A stretch of DNA of 64,000 nucleotides from Pyronema omphalodes (GCA_024516155.1 JAJJXM010000026.1:496001-560000); one strand, 5' to 3'. Positions 11,326-22,390 are shown, counted from the stretch's first letter. Notes: a model not told the origin generated them from the letters alone. Program-made: numbers and translations.

Positions 11326-11344
11326 CCCCCCCCCCCCCCCCCCC
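11326..11344. repeat. Poly-C tract (19)
   Basis: Run of C on the + strand, 33 bp downstream of the DPH4 stop codon in the direction of DPH4 transcription, so probably within its 3' UTR or just beyond. Confidence 0.93.
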
Positions 11345-11376
11345 ACCCCGTCCCCAATCCCCAATCCCCAATCCCC

Positions 11377-12057
11377 TCAACTCTCCCTCTCCCCCTCCAC
11401 AACCTCAAACCCAACCCTCCACCAAAGACTACACCCCCTACAACCAACCAATAACTCCCATTCCCCCTGTTCCGCCGCATCCTCCAACTCCCGTTCTGTT
11501 AAAACAAAGCCCTCGGTTTCTCCACATCTACATTCCTTCGTCCATCTACCTTCTGTCTCGTTTTCTATATCTTCTGTCTCCTTGTCTATATCTTCTGTCT
11601 CCTTTTCTCTGTAACCCTTATCCTTATCCTTATCCTTGTCTGCTGCTGCATCCCCGCTGTGATATACAAAATCATCTAAATCAATAACACCAATAACCTC
11701 ACTCCCAGTTCCGGTTCCGTCACCGGAGATAGAAAGGGATAGTTCTTGGTCATAAGATTTCTTTAGTTCCGGGGATGAAAGTGTTTTGTATGCTGTGGTT
11801 ATGTTGTCGATTGTTGGTATTTCCTGTTCCTGTTCCTGTGCCTGCGCCTGCGAAGTCTGGCACTTAGCCGCAGAATCGAATACGGAGGATACGGAGGAGG
11901 AGGAGTCGACCACGGAGGAGGATAAAGCTGCAGATTTATCAGGATGATATTTCAGTAACGCAGCATGATAAGCTTTCTTTAAAATCTGTGGCGAGACCTG
12001 AGATGGTGGAGGAGGTAGGTGTAGAAGCGTGTAGTAGTTTAGTGGTGGGGGTGGCAT
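11377..12057 (-). CDS. DPH4: Diphthamide biosynthesis protein 4 (J-domain, CSL zinc finger)
   Basis: Dph4 (DNAJC24/Jjj3 family) is a J-protein needed for the first step of diphthamide synthesis on elongation factor 2, where it handles iron and electrons for the Dph1-Dph2 radical enzyme (family knowledge). This intronless 226-aa frame has a J domain from residue 8 (NYYTLLHL), with the HPDK motif at 38-41 and the helix IDNITTAYKTLSSPELKKSYD. The middle is an Asp/Lys/Glu-rich linker with DKDKDKDK and ETEDI repeats. The CSL-type zinc finger near the C-terminus reads CRCGETEGF ... LLVGCRGCSLWWRV, supplying two CxC/CxxC pairs. The insert between HPDK and the last J helix is longer than usual. The gene sits inside a repeat cluster, with a G-rich promoter stretch at 12084-12160. 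DPH6, a later pathway gene, is at 52 kb. Confidence 0.9.
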   Translation of the reverse strand: MPPPPLNYYTLLHLPPPPSQVSPQILKKAYHAALLKYHPDKSAALSSSVVDSSSSVSSVFDSAAKCQTSQAQAQEQEQEIPTIDNITTAYKTLSSPELKKSYDQELSLSISGDGTGTGSEVIGVIDLDDFVYHSGDAAADKDKDKDKGYREKETEDIDKETEDIENETEGRWTKECRCGETEGFVLTERELEDAAEQGEWELLVGCRGCSLWWRVGFEVVEGERES

Positions 12058-12699
12058 AGCTGAGGGTGGGGTTGCGGCGGCGGGTGGGTGGGTGGGTGGG
12101 GAGGTTGCGCCGGTGGGGTTGGTGGGGAGGTGGGTGGTTGCGCCGGTGGGATTGGTGAGGTGGCTTTGAGACGGTACGCGGATTCTGTAGAGATGCGAGG
12201 GAGGACGCGATGGTGGGGTGCGGTTGGTACGATACGCGTTACGCGTTTGGTGGGGCTCGTCGCGAAGGTGTGTCAGTCACTCGTGTCACTCGTCACTCGT
12301 CACTCGTCACTCGCTTCGAGGGTGCGTAAGGTGCAGTTAGCATATATCGAGCCCATAAATGAGATCTGAAGAATAGAAGCAGGATATAGTTGAGCGGCTT
12401 GAATTAACTTCAGCGAGGAATTGATAGGTAGTAGAAATTTGAACTGTTTATAGGGTTGTTTTATCGAGGACGACTGTCTTGGAGCAGATTTCATTTGATT
12501 TGATTTGATTTGATTTTCTTGAACGTTCCCAACCTTAAGGTTATGACGTATGCTACAGTCTATTTACATTTCGAGGCTCCAGCTGTTACCTTGGAGTCTC
12601 GCTGGGATCCGCCCCAGAGCGTACTTCATTTCTTGGGCCTGTTGCCACCTCTCTTCCTTCTGCTGGTTTTCATTCTCGTCGTTACATTTTGGAGCCCTG

Positions 12700-12892
12700 T
12701 TTGCTCTTTTCCCTCCCGGCACTCTCACTCTACACTCTCACTTCTTGTTCGTACCCTATCTTTGCTCTCTTCTGCTCTCCTCTGCCTTCCTATGCTCTCC
12801 TTAACTCTCCTCTTCTCTCCTCGCCTCTCCTCTTCTCTCCTCGCCTCTCCTCTTCTCTCCTCGCCTCTCCTCTTAGCTCCTCGCCTCTTGGA
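12700..12892. repeat. Pyrimidine-rich tract with an approximately 20-bp CTCTCCTCTTCTCTCCTCGC repeat
   Basis: Almost pure C/T on the + strand, with about four copies of a 20-bp unit between 12808 and 12885. Long polypurine/polypyrimidine stretches can form triplex DNA, but this one is only partly mirror-symmetric. Confidence 0.75.
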
Positions 12893-12913
12893 GCAGATTT
12901 CATGGGATTTCAT

Positions 12914-13072
12914 GGGATTTATGGGATTTATGGGATTTATGGGATTTATGGGATTTATGGGATTTATGGGATTTATGGGATTTATGGGATTTATGGGATT
13001 TATGGGATTTATGGGATTTATGGGAATTATGGGATTTATGGGATTTATGGGATTTATGGGATTTATGGGATT
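12914..13072. repeat. 9-bp tandem array, unit GGGATTTAT (about 17 copies)
   Basis: Copies of gggatttat with one gggaattat variant near 13022. It has the same period and G-run layout as the GGGAAGTAT array at 1177. The open frames of Gly-Phe-Met or Gly-Ile-Tyr triplets are by-products. Confidence 0.94.
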
Positions 13073-15001
13073 TACGAGACTCACGAGACTCACGAGACCC
13101 AAGCAGGCAGTTTTTATCCATGACTTGCGAGAACATACCCTGAGGTTATTAACTATACATTCACCATGTAATTCCTATATAAATCATCCATCCAAGTATA
13201 CCATCACCACCAGTATCATCCTCCTCGTCCATCATCACCCCTCGAATCACGTGCATTTCCGTCTCCCCAGTGTGCCGCAAGGCTCAAGCCTCCCAGGTGG
13301 CAGGACCCTCGTCTCAGGGCAACGCCGGACACTTCCGACGGCTTTCACCGGCCGTGAATCTTGAAGCCCTGATGACGTGAGTGGACAGGCCCCAGGGCGA
13401 TTTCTTAGAACTTAGACCACCCACCTTAAAACTACTTTAAGACCACTAGTTTTTTTCACGTTTCACAAGAAAATGCACCAGTTATGTTACGTCTTGGCGA
13501 CTGGGGTGATGGGAAAAGGCAGGATCCGACGCACTGCAGAAGCCTTGCATCGGTGGCTCTGGAGGCTTCTATGGTGTATGGTGTATGGATGGGGTTTCTA
13601 TGATCTTCATTGCCGTTGTATAACTCTTGATGCTAGGCTGGAATGAAATGGAATGGGTGTATGTAGGAAGGAAGGGGATGGGGTGGTGGTTAATCTATCT
13701 TTTCACGGATCAAAAAAAAAAAAAGAGGCAAAAGAATGAAAAAAAATTTCCTTCTTCTTTTTCTTCTTCTTGGAGTCATGATTGATGACAGTAGTTTTGA
13801 ACGGTATTTGATTTGAAGATTGATACCTTCCAGCCTTTGTGGTGGCGAGACGATAGACATCTGTCAGCGGCCAGCCTTGTTCGAATTTCGTGTCATGGTT
13901 CGCTGTTTCGTAAGGCTCGTTTGGGCTTTGGATCCTTGGTGTTTTAGTCAGCCTTTTGATTCGATGATGGTCGGCGGTGGGCTTGGTGGTTGGTGATGTG
14001 TCTTGGGCGGTTGCTGATGGTTGCTGACGGGTCTTTGACGGGCCTTCAACAGTCCTGACAGTCCTGACAAGGCTTACAAGAACAAGGCGCCCAAGACCTC
14101 GGCTACTGAACAGCACTACAGCGTCGGTCCAGATCCGATGGGTTACATAAACACACCCCCATCATAGCGCGGGCTGTGCTCCCTTGCGAGGTCTATCCGA
14201 ACCACGAGGGACGCTAAGGAAATTTAGCGGGGGAACAGATTGATGGGAACGAACTGCAAGGTATAACAAAACTGCCCAGCTGTAAGTTTGACTTGCTGTG
14301 TAGGGATTAGGATAACGAAACGTTTCTTCTTTCTTGTCCAATCCGATTTTACGGATTATTATTTGTGTCGTGTCTGAGTTTGATCATGGTGAACTTTGCA
14401 TGCTGGCTGTTATGTATGTGTGTGTGTGTGTTCATGGGATTATATTATGATACGTATCAATAATGGATGTACCTCTACATACCGTAACCTTATACATACC
14501 CCACTTACACTACATACGGATTGAAAGCCACATTACATATGTGTTCATGTGTTCCCGTGCTCAATACCTCCACGGTTCATGATTTTACAGTAAATCCACT
14601 TCGCCGCTTCACTTCCATAGCGAGTCTCCTTACGTATCTAGCTATGGCTTCTTCATCTTCAAAATGGCCTTGGTGGCTTCTTATTCGTAAATCCGGGGAG
14701 AGCTACATACCCAGAGCCCAGCAGCTAAGGAACCACCAGAACAGCCCCGATAAACCGATCGAGCACCTGCCAATCTTAGTGGCGGGTTTCCAACCGGAGT
14801 AGGTTATGACTGTGTCTGTATGTACCTTTTAGCTACTTTGACCGTTTCGCAGCTGATTAATTCCGCCAGCTCTCGCCGAAACTGTGTTTCCATCGTCCGT
14901 CGGTATATATGATACCCCCCTTTACCCCACCTCTCCTTGCATTTTGAAATCCTTCATAATCATCATCATCGTCGATATCGTTATCAATATCAACCACCAC
15001 A

Positions 15002-16261
15002 ATGTCCTTCGCTCGTCCTATCCTTCGTTCCGCAGCTGCCCGCCCCCAGCTTCTAACCCCCATCCGTGCCGCCGCAAAAAGATCTTACTCCTCTGCCCCT
15101 GCGGCTAAGAGTAACACAGGCCTTTACGTTGGTCTTGCGGCCGCTGCTGCCGGTGGTGCTGGTTACTACCTTTACTCCCAGGGTCAGCTTGGTCCTTTGA
15201 ACGACAAGATTGCTAGACCTACTATCTTCAAGCCCACTTTTGAGGATTACCAGAAGGTTTACAACGACATTGCCGAGATCCTTGAGGACAATGACTTTGA
15301 TGATGGATCCTATGGACCTGTAAGCCATCCTCCGTTCTATCCTTCTCCTAATTGTTGCCCGGAATTCTTTCATTTGTGCTATCAACAATATACCAGATAC
15401 CAGATATCAGAAAGTAGAAATAGAAGCTAATCATCATTACCGCACAACAGATCCTCCTCCGTCTCGGATGGCACGCCTCAGGCACCTACGACAAAGACAC
15501 GAAAACCGGCGGGTCCAACGGAGCGACAATGCGCTTCGCCCCGGAATCCGACCACGGAGCAAACGCCGGTCTTAAAGTCGCCCGCGACAGAATCGAATCC
15601 GTAAAATCCAAACACCCATGGATTTCCTATTCCGATCTCTGGATCCTCGGAGCCGTCTGTGCCATCCAGGAAATGGGGGGTCCTAAGATTCCCTTCCGTC
15701 CTGGACGTTCTGATAAGGATGTTGCTGCTTGTACCCCTGGTTTGTTCCTTTTTCCCCTTGTCTTGCGCATTGGAGGTTGCGTTGCTGATCATAGATATTC
15801 TGGCAGATGGACGTCTCCCCGATGCCGCTCAAGCTCAAGACCACCTCCGTAACATCTTCTACCGCATGGGTTTCAACGACCAAGAAATCGTCGCCCTATC
15901 AGGAGCCCACGCTCTCGGTCGCTGCCACAAAGACCGCTCGGGATACGACGGACCCTGGACTTTCTCCCCCACTATGTTGACTAACGATTTCTATCAGCTT
16001 TTGTTGAATGAGAAATGGAACTGGAAGAAATGGAATGGTCCCAAACAATATGAGGATAAGAAAACTAAGAGCTTGATGATGCTTCCTGCGGATATGGCTT
16101 TGGTTAATGATAAGGCGTTCAGGAAATATGTTGAGATCTATGCTAAGGATCAGGATGCTTTCTTTAGGGACTTTGCAGAGGTTTGTGTTAAGCTCTTTGA
16201 ATTGGGTGTTCCGTTCCCCGAGGGCCAGGAGAGATGGGTTTTTAAGGCTACGACTGATTAG
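15002..16261 (+). CDS. CCP1: Cytochrome c peroxidase, mitochondrial
   Basis: Heme peroxidase of the intermembrane space that reduces H2O2 with electrons from cytochrome c. Three exons, 15002-15319, 15451-15739 and 15807-16261, encode 353 aa (yeast Ccp1 is 361). Residues 1-36 are a basic presequence, followed by a hydrophobic segment ([18 protein letters not shown]) as in bipartite sorting signals. Distal residues are R110, W113 and H114 ([10 protein letters not shown]). The proximal His is H237 ([12 protein letters not shown]), and W253 (YDGPWTFSP) matches the radical-forming Trp191 of yeast CCP. Introns are GTAAGC/CAG and GTTTGT/CAG; the second is phase 1. All catalytic residues are present, so the enzyme should be active. 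The start has a good context (caccacaATGtcc). Confidence 0.96.
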
Positions 16262-18633
16262 AGGGGCATGGTGTGATACGGTGACGGGGTGGCGGGGTGA
16301 TTGGGTGACGGGGTGATATGGAAGGAGTAGAATGACTATGCTCTGAGGATTTTTTCAGAATCCTGTGTGGCTACCGTCTTTGATTTTTTTTTTTTTGATT
16401 TTTATGATGGTTTGCTTACTTGCTTGGGGCGGGGGTTTTTTGATCTATTTTTATTTTATTTTTGCGTAAGCTTTTGGATTGGATTGGAATTTTGGAGTTT
16501 GTGTTGTATCGATGTATGGATGTATGTAGGTAGTTGCTTTTTTTGAATGATTGATTCAGTTCATATTGACTGTGAGTGAGTGAGGGATTGAACGAGGGAT
16601 TGTGAGTGAGGGAGAGAGTGAGGGATTCAACGAGTGAGGGATTCAACGAGTGAGGGATGGTGTGAGTGATTGAGGTATTGAGGGATTGAACGAGTGAGTG
16701 AACTTCATTCCTATCAGTAATGGAAATTATGTTGACGTATTGATATCGATATATCGACGTATTAATATATTCACATATCTGCGTATCCATATATCGATAC
16801 CAACAATACCAATAATACCATATATATGTATACCTAGTCTAATATAATTCCCCGTAAGAAACTTCGGATATTTGTTACATAATAATTTTGTCTTATAGCT
16901 TATAGCTTATCCCTTGGGGGATTGGGGGATTAGGGGGTGCTGTAGAGAATTATTGTAGAGAACCAGAGAAATGCTGTAGACAATGAGAAAACCATACGGT
17001 AGAGAAGTATATAGAGAACCAGAGAAATGCTGTAGAGAAATGCTGTAGAGAACTACTGTAGATAACCATACGGTAGAGAACCGCTGTAGACACCTCCGGA
17101 GATCTCTAGAAGACTCTATGCAGCACTGTGATTAATTAAGTTGGTCATTTCTACATAAACTATATGTATTTACATCTTAGTGTTGTGACTACATAGTGAT
17201 GCTGGGGTTATGTTAGTTTCATTTCCTGTATCTGTCTATGTACATGGTGGGAACAGAAGTATTGTCACCTCCTAGCTCCGTGACCTCCTGGCTTCGACCA
17301 TCACAATCACCATCATCATCACTACCAAAATCCACCGCCAATTTTTAAACCTTCCAATTCTTCCGCTGCCAATGAACAACAAGCTAGAGATCTAAACATA
17401 AAAAATAAAAAGTTATCATCTTAACTAACTCCGCATATCATGTGTATATGGACACCAGTAACCATCATAGCGAGGTTCCGGAAACTGGGAGAAGCTTCGC
17501 ACTGCTGCGGGAAGCTTCTTATGACTTGGCTTGTCCTGGCTTGTCTTGTCTTGGCTTGGCTTGGCTTGGCTAGGCTAGGCTAGGCTGGGCTGGGCTGGGT
17601 TAGTCGTCTCGCTTTACTTGTTTTGCACACTTTACTCCATTCGCACGCTTTACTTCATTCGTTCATTCGTTCGTTCGTTCGGTCTACGCTTTACTCGGTC
17701 TACTCGGTCTATATACAGTCGACTGTACTCGGTCTATGTACTCGATTTCCTCGATTTCCTCGATTTACTCACGTCACGTGTCTTGCTCAGCACGTTTCAC
17801 ACCTCGCCTCGCCTCGCCTCACCAGCCACAGCCACCCATCCAGCCAGCCAGCCAGCCCAGCCTGTGTAACAGTGTAACCGTGTAACCTGACGTAGGGCTG
17901 GAGAGCAGATTGCGGACATTCAAGCTTCACAGCTTCACAGCTTCACAGCTCTACAACTTCACAGCTTCACGACTTCACGGCTTCACGGCTTCACGGTTTT
18001 GCGGCTTTGCGGCTTCCCAATTTGACAGCTTCGCAGATTTACGGCTTCATAGCGTCGGGGCTTTATAACTTCGGGGCTTTGGGGCTTTATAACTTTACGG
18101 CTTCCCAATTTCTCGGCTTCCCAATTTGACAGCTTCACAGCTTCACGGCTTTATAACTTCACGCTTTATAACTTCGCAGCTTCACAGCTTCCCAACTTAC
18201 CAGCTTCACAGCTTCGTCGCTCCACTGCTTTATAACTTGCCGGCTTCACAGCTTCGCAGCTATGGTCGTTAATCATCTACGCATCTGTTCTGCGCTTATT
18301 GTCGCGGTTGTATTGGCTGTTTGGGTGGATTCGGTGTACACGAGGAGAAGGAAGAAGGAATAGGGACTAGGAATTGGAATGGGAATAGGTGTATCAGATA
18401 ACGTACCATGGCTCACTGCGGCCTACTGAGTTTCAGTGTTTCACTACATTCACTACGTTCACTACATCCACTACATTCACTACGTTCACTCCGTTTCACG
18501 TCAACAGTCATGGACAAGCACCGGGATACCTATCAATGGGGGAAAAAAAGAGATCATCTACGGTATTAAAAATTCATATGGAATTGTTTCCTACTCATTA
18601 AATCCTAAATAAAAATCCGACGGGGTATTATAT
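16262..18633. other. Intergenic with decayed repeats
   Basis: Contains imperfect gagtgagggattcaacgag repeats (16560-16700), a loose agagaaccagagaaatgctgt repeat (16940-17090), ttggcttggc-type repeats (17525-17600) and a long degenerate cttcacag array (17915-18262). Short ttcactac repeats lie at 18440-18495. No credible gene or RNA. Confidence 0.6.
17915..18262. repeat. Degenerate tandem array around CTTCACAGC (8-10 bp period)
   Basis: Roughly 35 imperfect copies of cttcacagc, cttcacggc or ctttataac with variable spacing. In contrast to the perfect arrays at 9-11 kb, this one has accumulated many changes and looks old. Confidence 0.75.
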
Positions 18634-19314
18634 CTATGCATCAACATCCTCTACTTCCTTCTTGTCTGTTGCCGACTTCTCTGCGTTCTCTGAGTCTTCG
18701 GTATCCTCGGTGTTCTTTGTCTCCTCGGTTGTCTCCCCGGTTGTCTCCTCCTTCGATTCCTCCTCCTCCTCCTTCGCTGGCTCCTCCGCTACGGGCTCTT
18801 CGATAGGAATCGGTGCCTCCTCAACCTCGACGTTTACAGTGTAGCCGGAACCCTCCCTGTCGATAGTAACAGTAAAGGTGTTTTTCCTATTCATCTCCAC
18901 ACCCTGGATAATTTCCCATTCACCCTCCTCTCCAGTTTCTGTAGCCAAGTATAGCGCCAACGCAGCCGCAGCACTTTCCGTCGCCGCTTCCTCCTCTCCT
19001 GAGCCACGGAATAATCTCGCCCGGATATTCTTATCATCTTCACAATAGAATGCATACGCCGGTGCCTTTGCTTGTTGTTCCCAAGCCCCGATGTATCCCT
19101 TCGGCAAATCTATTGGTGATGGGAAAGGAACGAGTTTGGAGAGGGCTTCTTCCGATACCACTTCCAGGAGGATGAAGGTTTTGCCGGGTGCGATGGATAC
19201 CACGGGTAGATTGGATGAAAGACAGTCGCTTGGATTGATCCCGCGTTGTTTTGCGGCTGTTGAGGTAAGGTACAGCTCGCCGTGTTTCGTGTAGTTTTGC
19301 GTGATTTGAGGCAT
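18634..19314 (-). CDS. PhzF-like protein, C-terminal lobe only, with acidic tail
   Basis: 226 aa from the ATG at 19314; the frame stays open to 19461 but that extension has no family character. The segment from about residue 40 to 150 matches the second half of PhzF/diaminopimelate-epimerase-fold proteins: LPVVSIAPGKTFILLEVVSE, then RLFRGSGEEEAATESAAAAL (family pattern R-x-F-x-P...EDPATGSAAxAL), then IIQGVEMNRKNTFTV (family pattern QGxEMGR). The N-terminal lobe with the catalytic Glu of PhzF is absent, and no coding sequence for it is visible upstream on this strand. The last 70 residues are a Glu/Thr/Lys-rich disordered tail. The fold assignment is by pattern only. Function is unknown, and enzyme activity is doubtful. 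Confidence 0.65.
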   Translation of the reverse strand: MPQITQNYTKHGELYLTSTAAKQRGINPSDCLSSNLPVVSIAPGKTFILLEVVSEEALSKLVPFPSPIDLPKGYIGAWEQQAKAPAYAFYCEDDKNIRARLFRGSGEEEAATESAAAALALYLATETGEEGEWEIIQGVEMNRKNTFTVTIDREGSGYTVNVEVEEAPIPIEEPVAEEPAKEEEEESKEETTGETTEETKNTEDTEDSENAEKSATDKKEVEDVDA

Positions 19315-19887
19315 GCTGGGTGATGGCTTGGAAATTTCGCTACTGTTACGTTCAAAGATTGGATTTTGTTGATGGTTGTGGATATCCGGCGCGCCGATGT
19401 GATGATGGTGGAAAGGAAGGAAGCTCGGAGTTATAGCTACACACCTAAAGGTACAGCTCAAGGGGTTGGGGAGCTATCGGCACTAGTGGATAGTGGGGTA
19501 TGATATTCAAGACATCTACACGTGCGTGGGTTGTTGATATGGGAAATATTCATCATGTATACGAGGGATTTTTCTTCTTTCTCAGGAATAACCTTTCGAT
19601 CGAGATGTGTTACATGTACAGGTGGGGCTGATACGGATGGATTACATGAGAGGGAAATATTCTGGGAGGTGAATTTGTCGGCATTGACAGCAGGATCATA
19701 ACAGGCGCGTAAACGCGCTCAGGATGAACCTCCCCATGTCGACTCGCGTTGAAGAAAAAAAGGGATTCCATCTCAGAATTTGGTCAATTCATCACGATAG
19801 GAAAAGATGCCCATTTCACTTTAAAGGATTGTCCATAACTGACTCTTTGTGTCAAACTGATGGATATAACATTCACACCCTTCATCA
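19315..19887. other. Intergenic, divergent promoters
   Basis: Separates a minus-strand gene (start 19314) from a plus-strand ORF (19888). It was inspected on the minus strand for a missing PhzF N-lobe; none was found. Confidence 0.45.
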
Positions 19888-20391
19888 ATGTCTCGGTTCA
19901 ACACACAGATCAATACTCCACCCCACAGCCATATGCTTGAAGTCGAACACCGCAAATTCTTAAGACGAATGGCAATACATAGTGCTCAAGAGAAAGTTGT
20001 CCTGGACTGGATCTCGCAATTTCGTACCATCTTGCTTATGCAATGGACCGACAAAGACGGCATGCCTGTTGCAATATCGGAGAAGGTGTTGTTGAGTGCT
20101 CAGGAAATTGCAACTGATATCATGAATACAGCAGTGATGGGATTCCAGAAAGAAAATATCTCATGGTCAGATGCACAATCTCTACTGGCAAACATGTTCA
20201 GAGCAATGCGGATAGAACCAAAGATGGCAAACAGCTTTAGAGAAAAGCCTTGGATGTCGAGAATGTTTGGTGGGAATGCAATTGCAGAATATAAGGAGAT
20301 CATTAAGAGAAATCGACCTCCAGCAGAAGATCGTGCACCCACGACGGTTGAAATGGAGCCGTTCTTGATGGTCATGAAATTTCATCAATAA
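19888..20391 (+). CDS. Orphan helical protein
   Basis: 167-aa frame with no recognised domain. Composition is mostly helical and amphipathic (for example EKVVLDWISQFRTILLMQW and SEKVLLSAQEIATDIMN), Met-rich, with a basic segment AEYKEIIKRNRPP near the C-terminus. Codons show the purine-first bias typical of coding DNA. A random open frame of this length is possible but not common in 64 kb. An upstream exon cannot be excluded. Confidence 0.5.
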   Translation: MSRFNTQINTPPHSHMLEVEHRKFLRRMAIHSAQEKVVLDWISQFRTILLMQWTDKDGMPVAISEKVLLSAQEIATDIMNTAVMGFQKENISWSDAQSLLANMFRAMRIEPKMANSFREKPWMSRMFGGNAIAEYKEIIKRNRPPAEDRAPTTVEMEPFLMVMKFHQ

Positions 20392-20823
20392 ACATACTGG
20401 TAATTAGAACTGGTAACAAAGTCTTTAGGTAGAGTAGGAATAGAGTTCATAAAGTTTTAGAACCCATTTGTTTAATCCACATTGTTGTCTACATAGCAGC
20501 CAGCCAGCCAGCCCCTTCGTCTTTCTTCTTCCTTCTCTCGTCCGTGTTGCCGTAGCTCTTCTCCCTGGTCCTTAGTTCGCCTCATCACCTGGTTTGCCTT
20601 GCTAGTCAAGATGAGGAATAGTGATTCTGTGCGACCATTGTTGACCTGCATAACTCATCCCTATCTTGTTTAGCGCGGCAAAATCTTGGCTAACAAAAAA
20701 GTTCGCTGCGCAAAGTTCGCTCTTGTTAAATATCGCGGCGCATCTCGTCTCAAAGATTTCTCACCTCACTCCAACCACTCATTCCTTCATCCACCCTCTC
20801 TCACTATCAATCTCTATACAACA
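20392..20823. other. Intergenic, FPR4 promoter
   Basis: CT-rich sequence near 20500-20580 and 20760-20820 just before the FPR4 start, typical of fungal housekeeping promoters. Nothing else seen. Confidence 0.45.
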
Positions 20824-22390
20824 ATGTCCGGTGCACCTGTCGCTTTCTGGGGACTCAAGGTCCCCGCCGGTGAGGAGCTCGTCATGGCCGTCTCCGAGAT
20901 CCCCGATGTTCAGACTGTTCGTGTTTTCTCCTACAACATCACCATTCGCCTCTCGACTGACAATATAATAGTTCCGCATCACCATGGCCGCCATTGACCC
21001 TACCCAGACCCCCCTCAACAAGGACGAGCCCAAGCGCGCTACCTTGAAGCTTGTCCGCCGTCCTTTGGACCACGACGACTTTGAGGATGATGACGAGGAG
21101 GACGATGAGGAGGACTCTGACGATGATGAGGCTGTCAAGAAGCTCATTGCCAAGTCTGACAAGCTCTCCAAGTCTGACAAGGCCCTCAAGAAGGCCCAGG
21201 CTGATGCTAAGGCCAACGCTATGGAGGTTGACGCTGAGGATGATGACGAGGATGACGAGGGATTCGAGACTGAGGAGTTTGTTATCTGCACTCTTGACGA
21301 CAAGGTTTGTGATGACTATAGCGCTGTTAGACTACAGAAACTAACTGTAATGCAATAGACCTACCAGCAGCCCCTTGACATCACCATCGGAGAGTACGAG
21401 GAGGCCTTCTTCAAGGTCGCTGGAAACTACGACATCTACCTTACCGGAAACTACGTCGCCCCTGCTGATGAGCACGACCACGACCACGACGATGACGAGG
21501 AGGACTCCGAGGATGAGGACGACTACGACCTCTCCCCCGATGAGGATGAGCTTTTGGACATGATGGGAGGAGAGGAGGATGACTCCGAGGATGAGCTCGA
21601 CGACGTCGAGGAGCCCCGCATCACCGAGATTGAGTCCGAGGATGAGAAGCCTGCTAAGAAGGAGGAGAAGAAGGACGAGAAGAAGGGAAACAAGCGCGCC
21701 GCTGAGGAGGAGGGTGAGTTTAATATTTCTTTACACCCTCAACTTTTCTGTTACTAACTGCATCATAGCCAAGCCCGAGGAGCCTAAGCTCTCCAAGAAG
21801 CAGCAGAAGAAGTTGAAGGCAAACAGCGGAAAGGCCGTTGAGACCGCTGATACTCCCGAGTCCAAGAAGAAGGTCCAGTTTGCCAACCCTATCGAGCAGG
21901 GCCCGACTAACGGCCAAAAGGACACTGCTACCAAGCCCGAGCCCAAGGCCGAGAAGAAGGCCGAGAAGAAGGCTGAGAAGCCCGCCCCCGCTGCCCCCAC
22001 CAAGAAGGTTGTCCAGGGTGTCACCATCGAGGACAAGAAGGTCGGAAACGGTCCCATCGCCAAGAACGGTGCTAAGCTCGGTATGCGCTACATCGGAAAG
22101 TTGAAGAACGGAAAGGTCTTCGACTCAAACACTAAGGGAAAGCCCTTCACCTTCCGTCTCGGAAAGGGTGAGGTTATCAAGGGATGGGATGTCGGTCTTC
22201 AGGGTATGCAGGTCGGAGGAGAGCGCAGAATCGTTATCCCCGCTGCTCTCGCCTACGGAAAGAAGGCCCTTCCCGGTATTCCCGCCAACTCTGAGTTGAC
22301 CTTCGATGGTAAGCTTCCTATCCCTATTACAATTATACCCATAAATGGAGGCTAACATATCATACAGTCAAGCTTCTTGAGGTCAAATAA
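20824..22390 (+). CDS. FPR4: Nucleolar FK506-binding peptidyl-prolyl isomerase (Fpr3/Fpr4 family)
   Basis: Proline isomerase of the nucleolus and chromatin; yeast Fpr4 acts on histone H3 prolines (family knowledge). Five exons: 20824-20916, 20972-21304, 21359-21713, 21769-22308 and 22368-22390, total 447 aa. The N-terminal nucleoplasmin-like part reads [13 protein letters not shown] ... [11 protein letters not shown] ... LKLVRRPL. Acidic Asp/Glu tracts with HDHDHDDD follow, then Lys/Glu/Ala-rich basic repeats ([13 protein letters not shown]). The FKBP domain occupies the last 108 residues ([59 protein letters not shown]). The first donor, GTTCGT after VQT, is inferred from the family join [15 protein letters not shown]. 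The frame is open upstream to 20686, but the conserved start is Met at 20824. Confidence 0.94.

Larger units (their letters stand above)
8847..11376. other. Minisatellite-rich intergenic region
   Basis: 2.5 kb made largely of tandem arrays (listed separately) with short unique spacers. All long open frames here are by-products of repeat units lacking stop codons. No gene supported. Confidence 0.8.
12058..15001. other. Intergenic, repeat-bearing
   Basis: Starts with G-rich sequence (runs of GGGTGGGT at 12084-12104) upstream of DPH4. It then has short cactcgt repeats (12271-12316), a pyrimidine-rich tract and a 9-bp array. An 855-bp open frame at 12510-13364 runs through these repeats and is not credible as a gene. 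From 13.1 to 15.0 kb I see no supported gene; the end should hold the CCP1 promoter. Confidence 0.55.

Noticed and set aside
11326..12057. Physical link between DPH4 and DPH6 as a pathway cluster
   Set aside because: They are about 40 kb apart with many unrelated genes between; two pathway genes in one window can be chance.
12510..13364. 284-codon ORF
   Set aside because: Runs through a pyrimidine tract and the GGGATTTAT array; no conserved or protein-like part outside the repeats.
20779..21303. 174-codon minus-strand ORF opposite FPR4
   Set aside because: Mirror of the acidic Asp/Glu codons of FPR4 read as Ser runs; a shadow.
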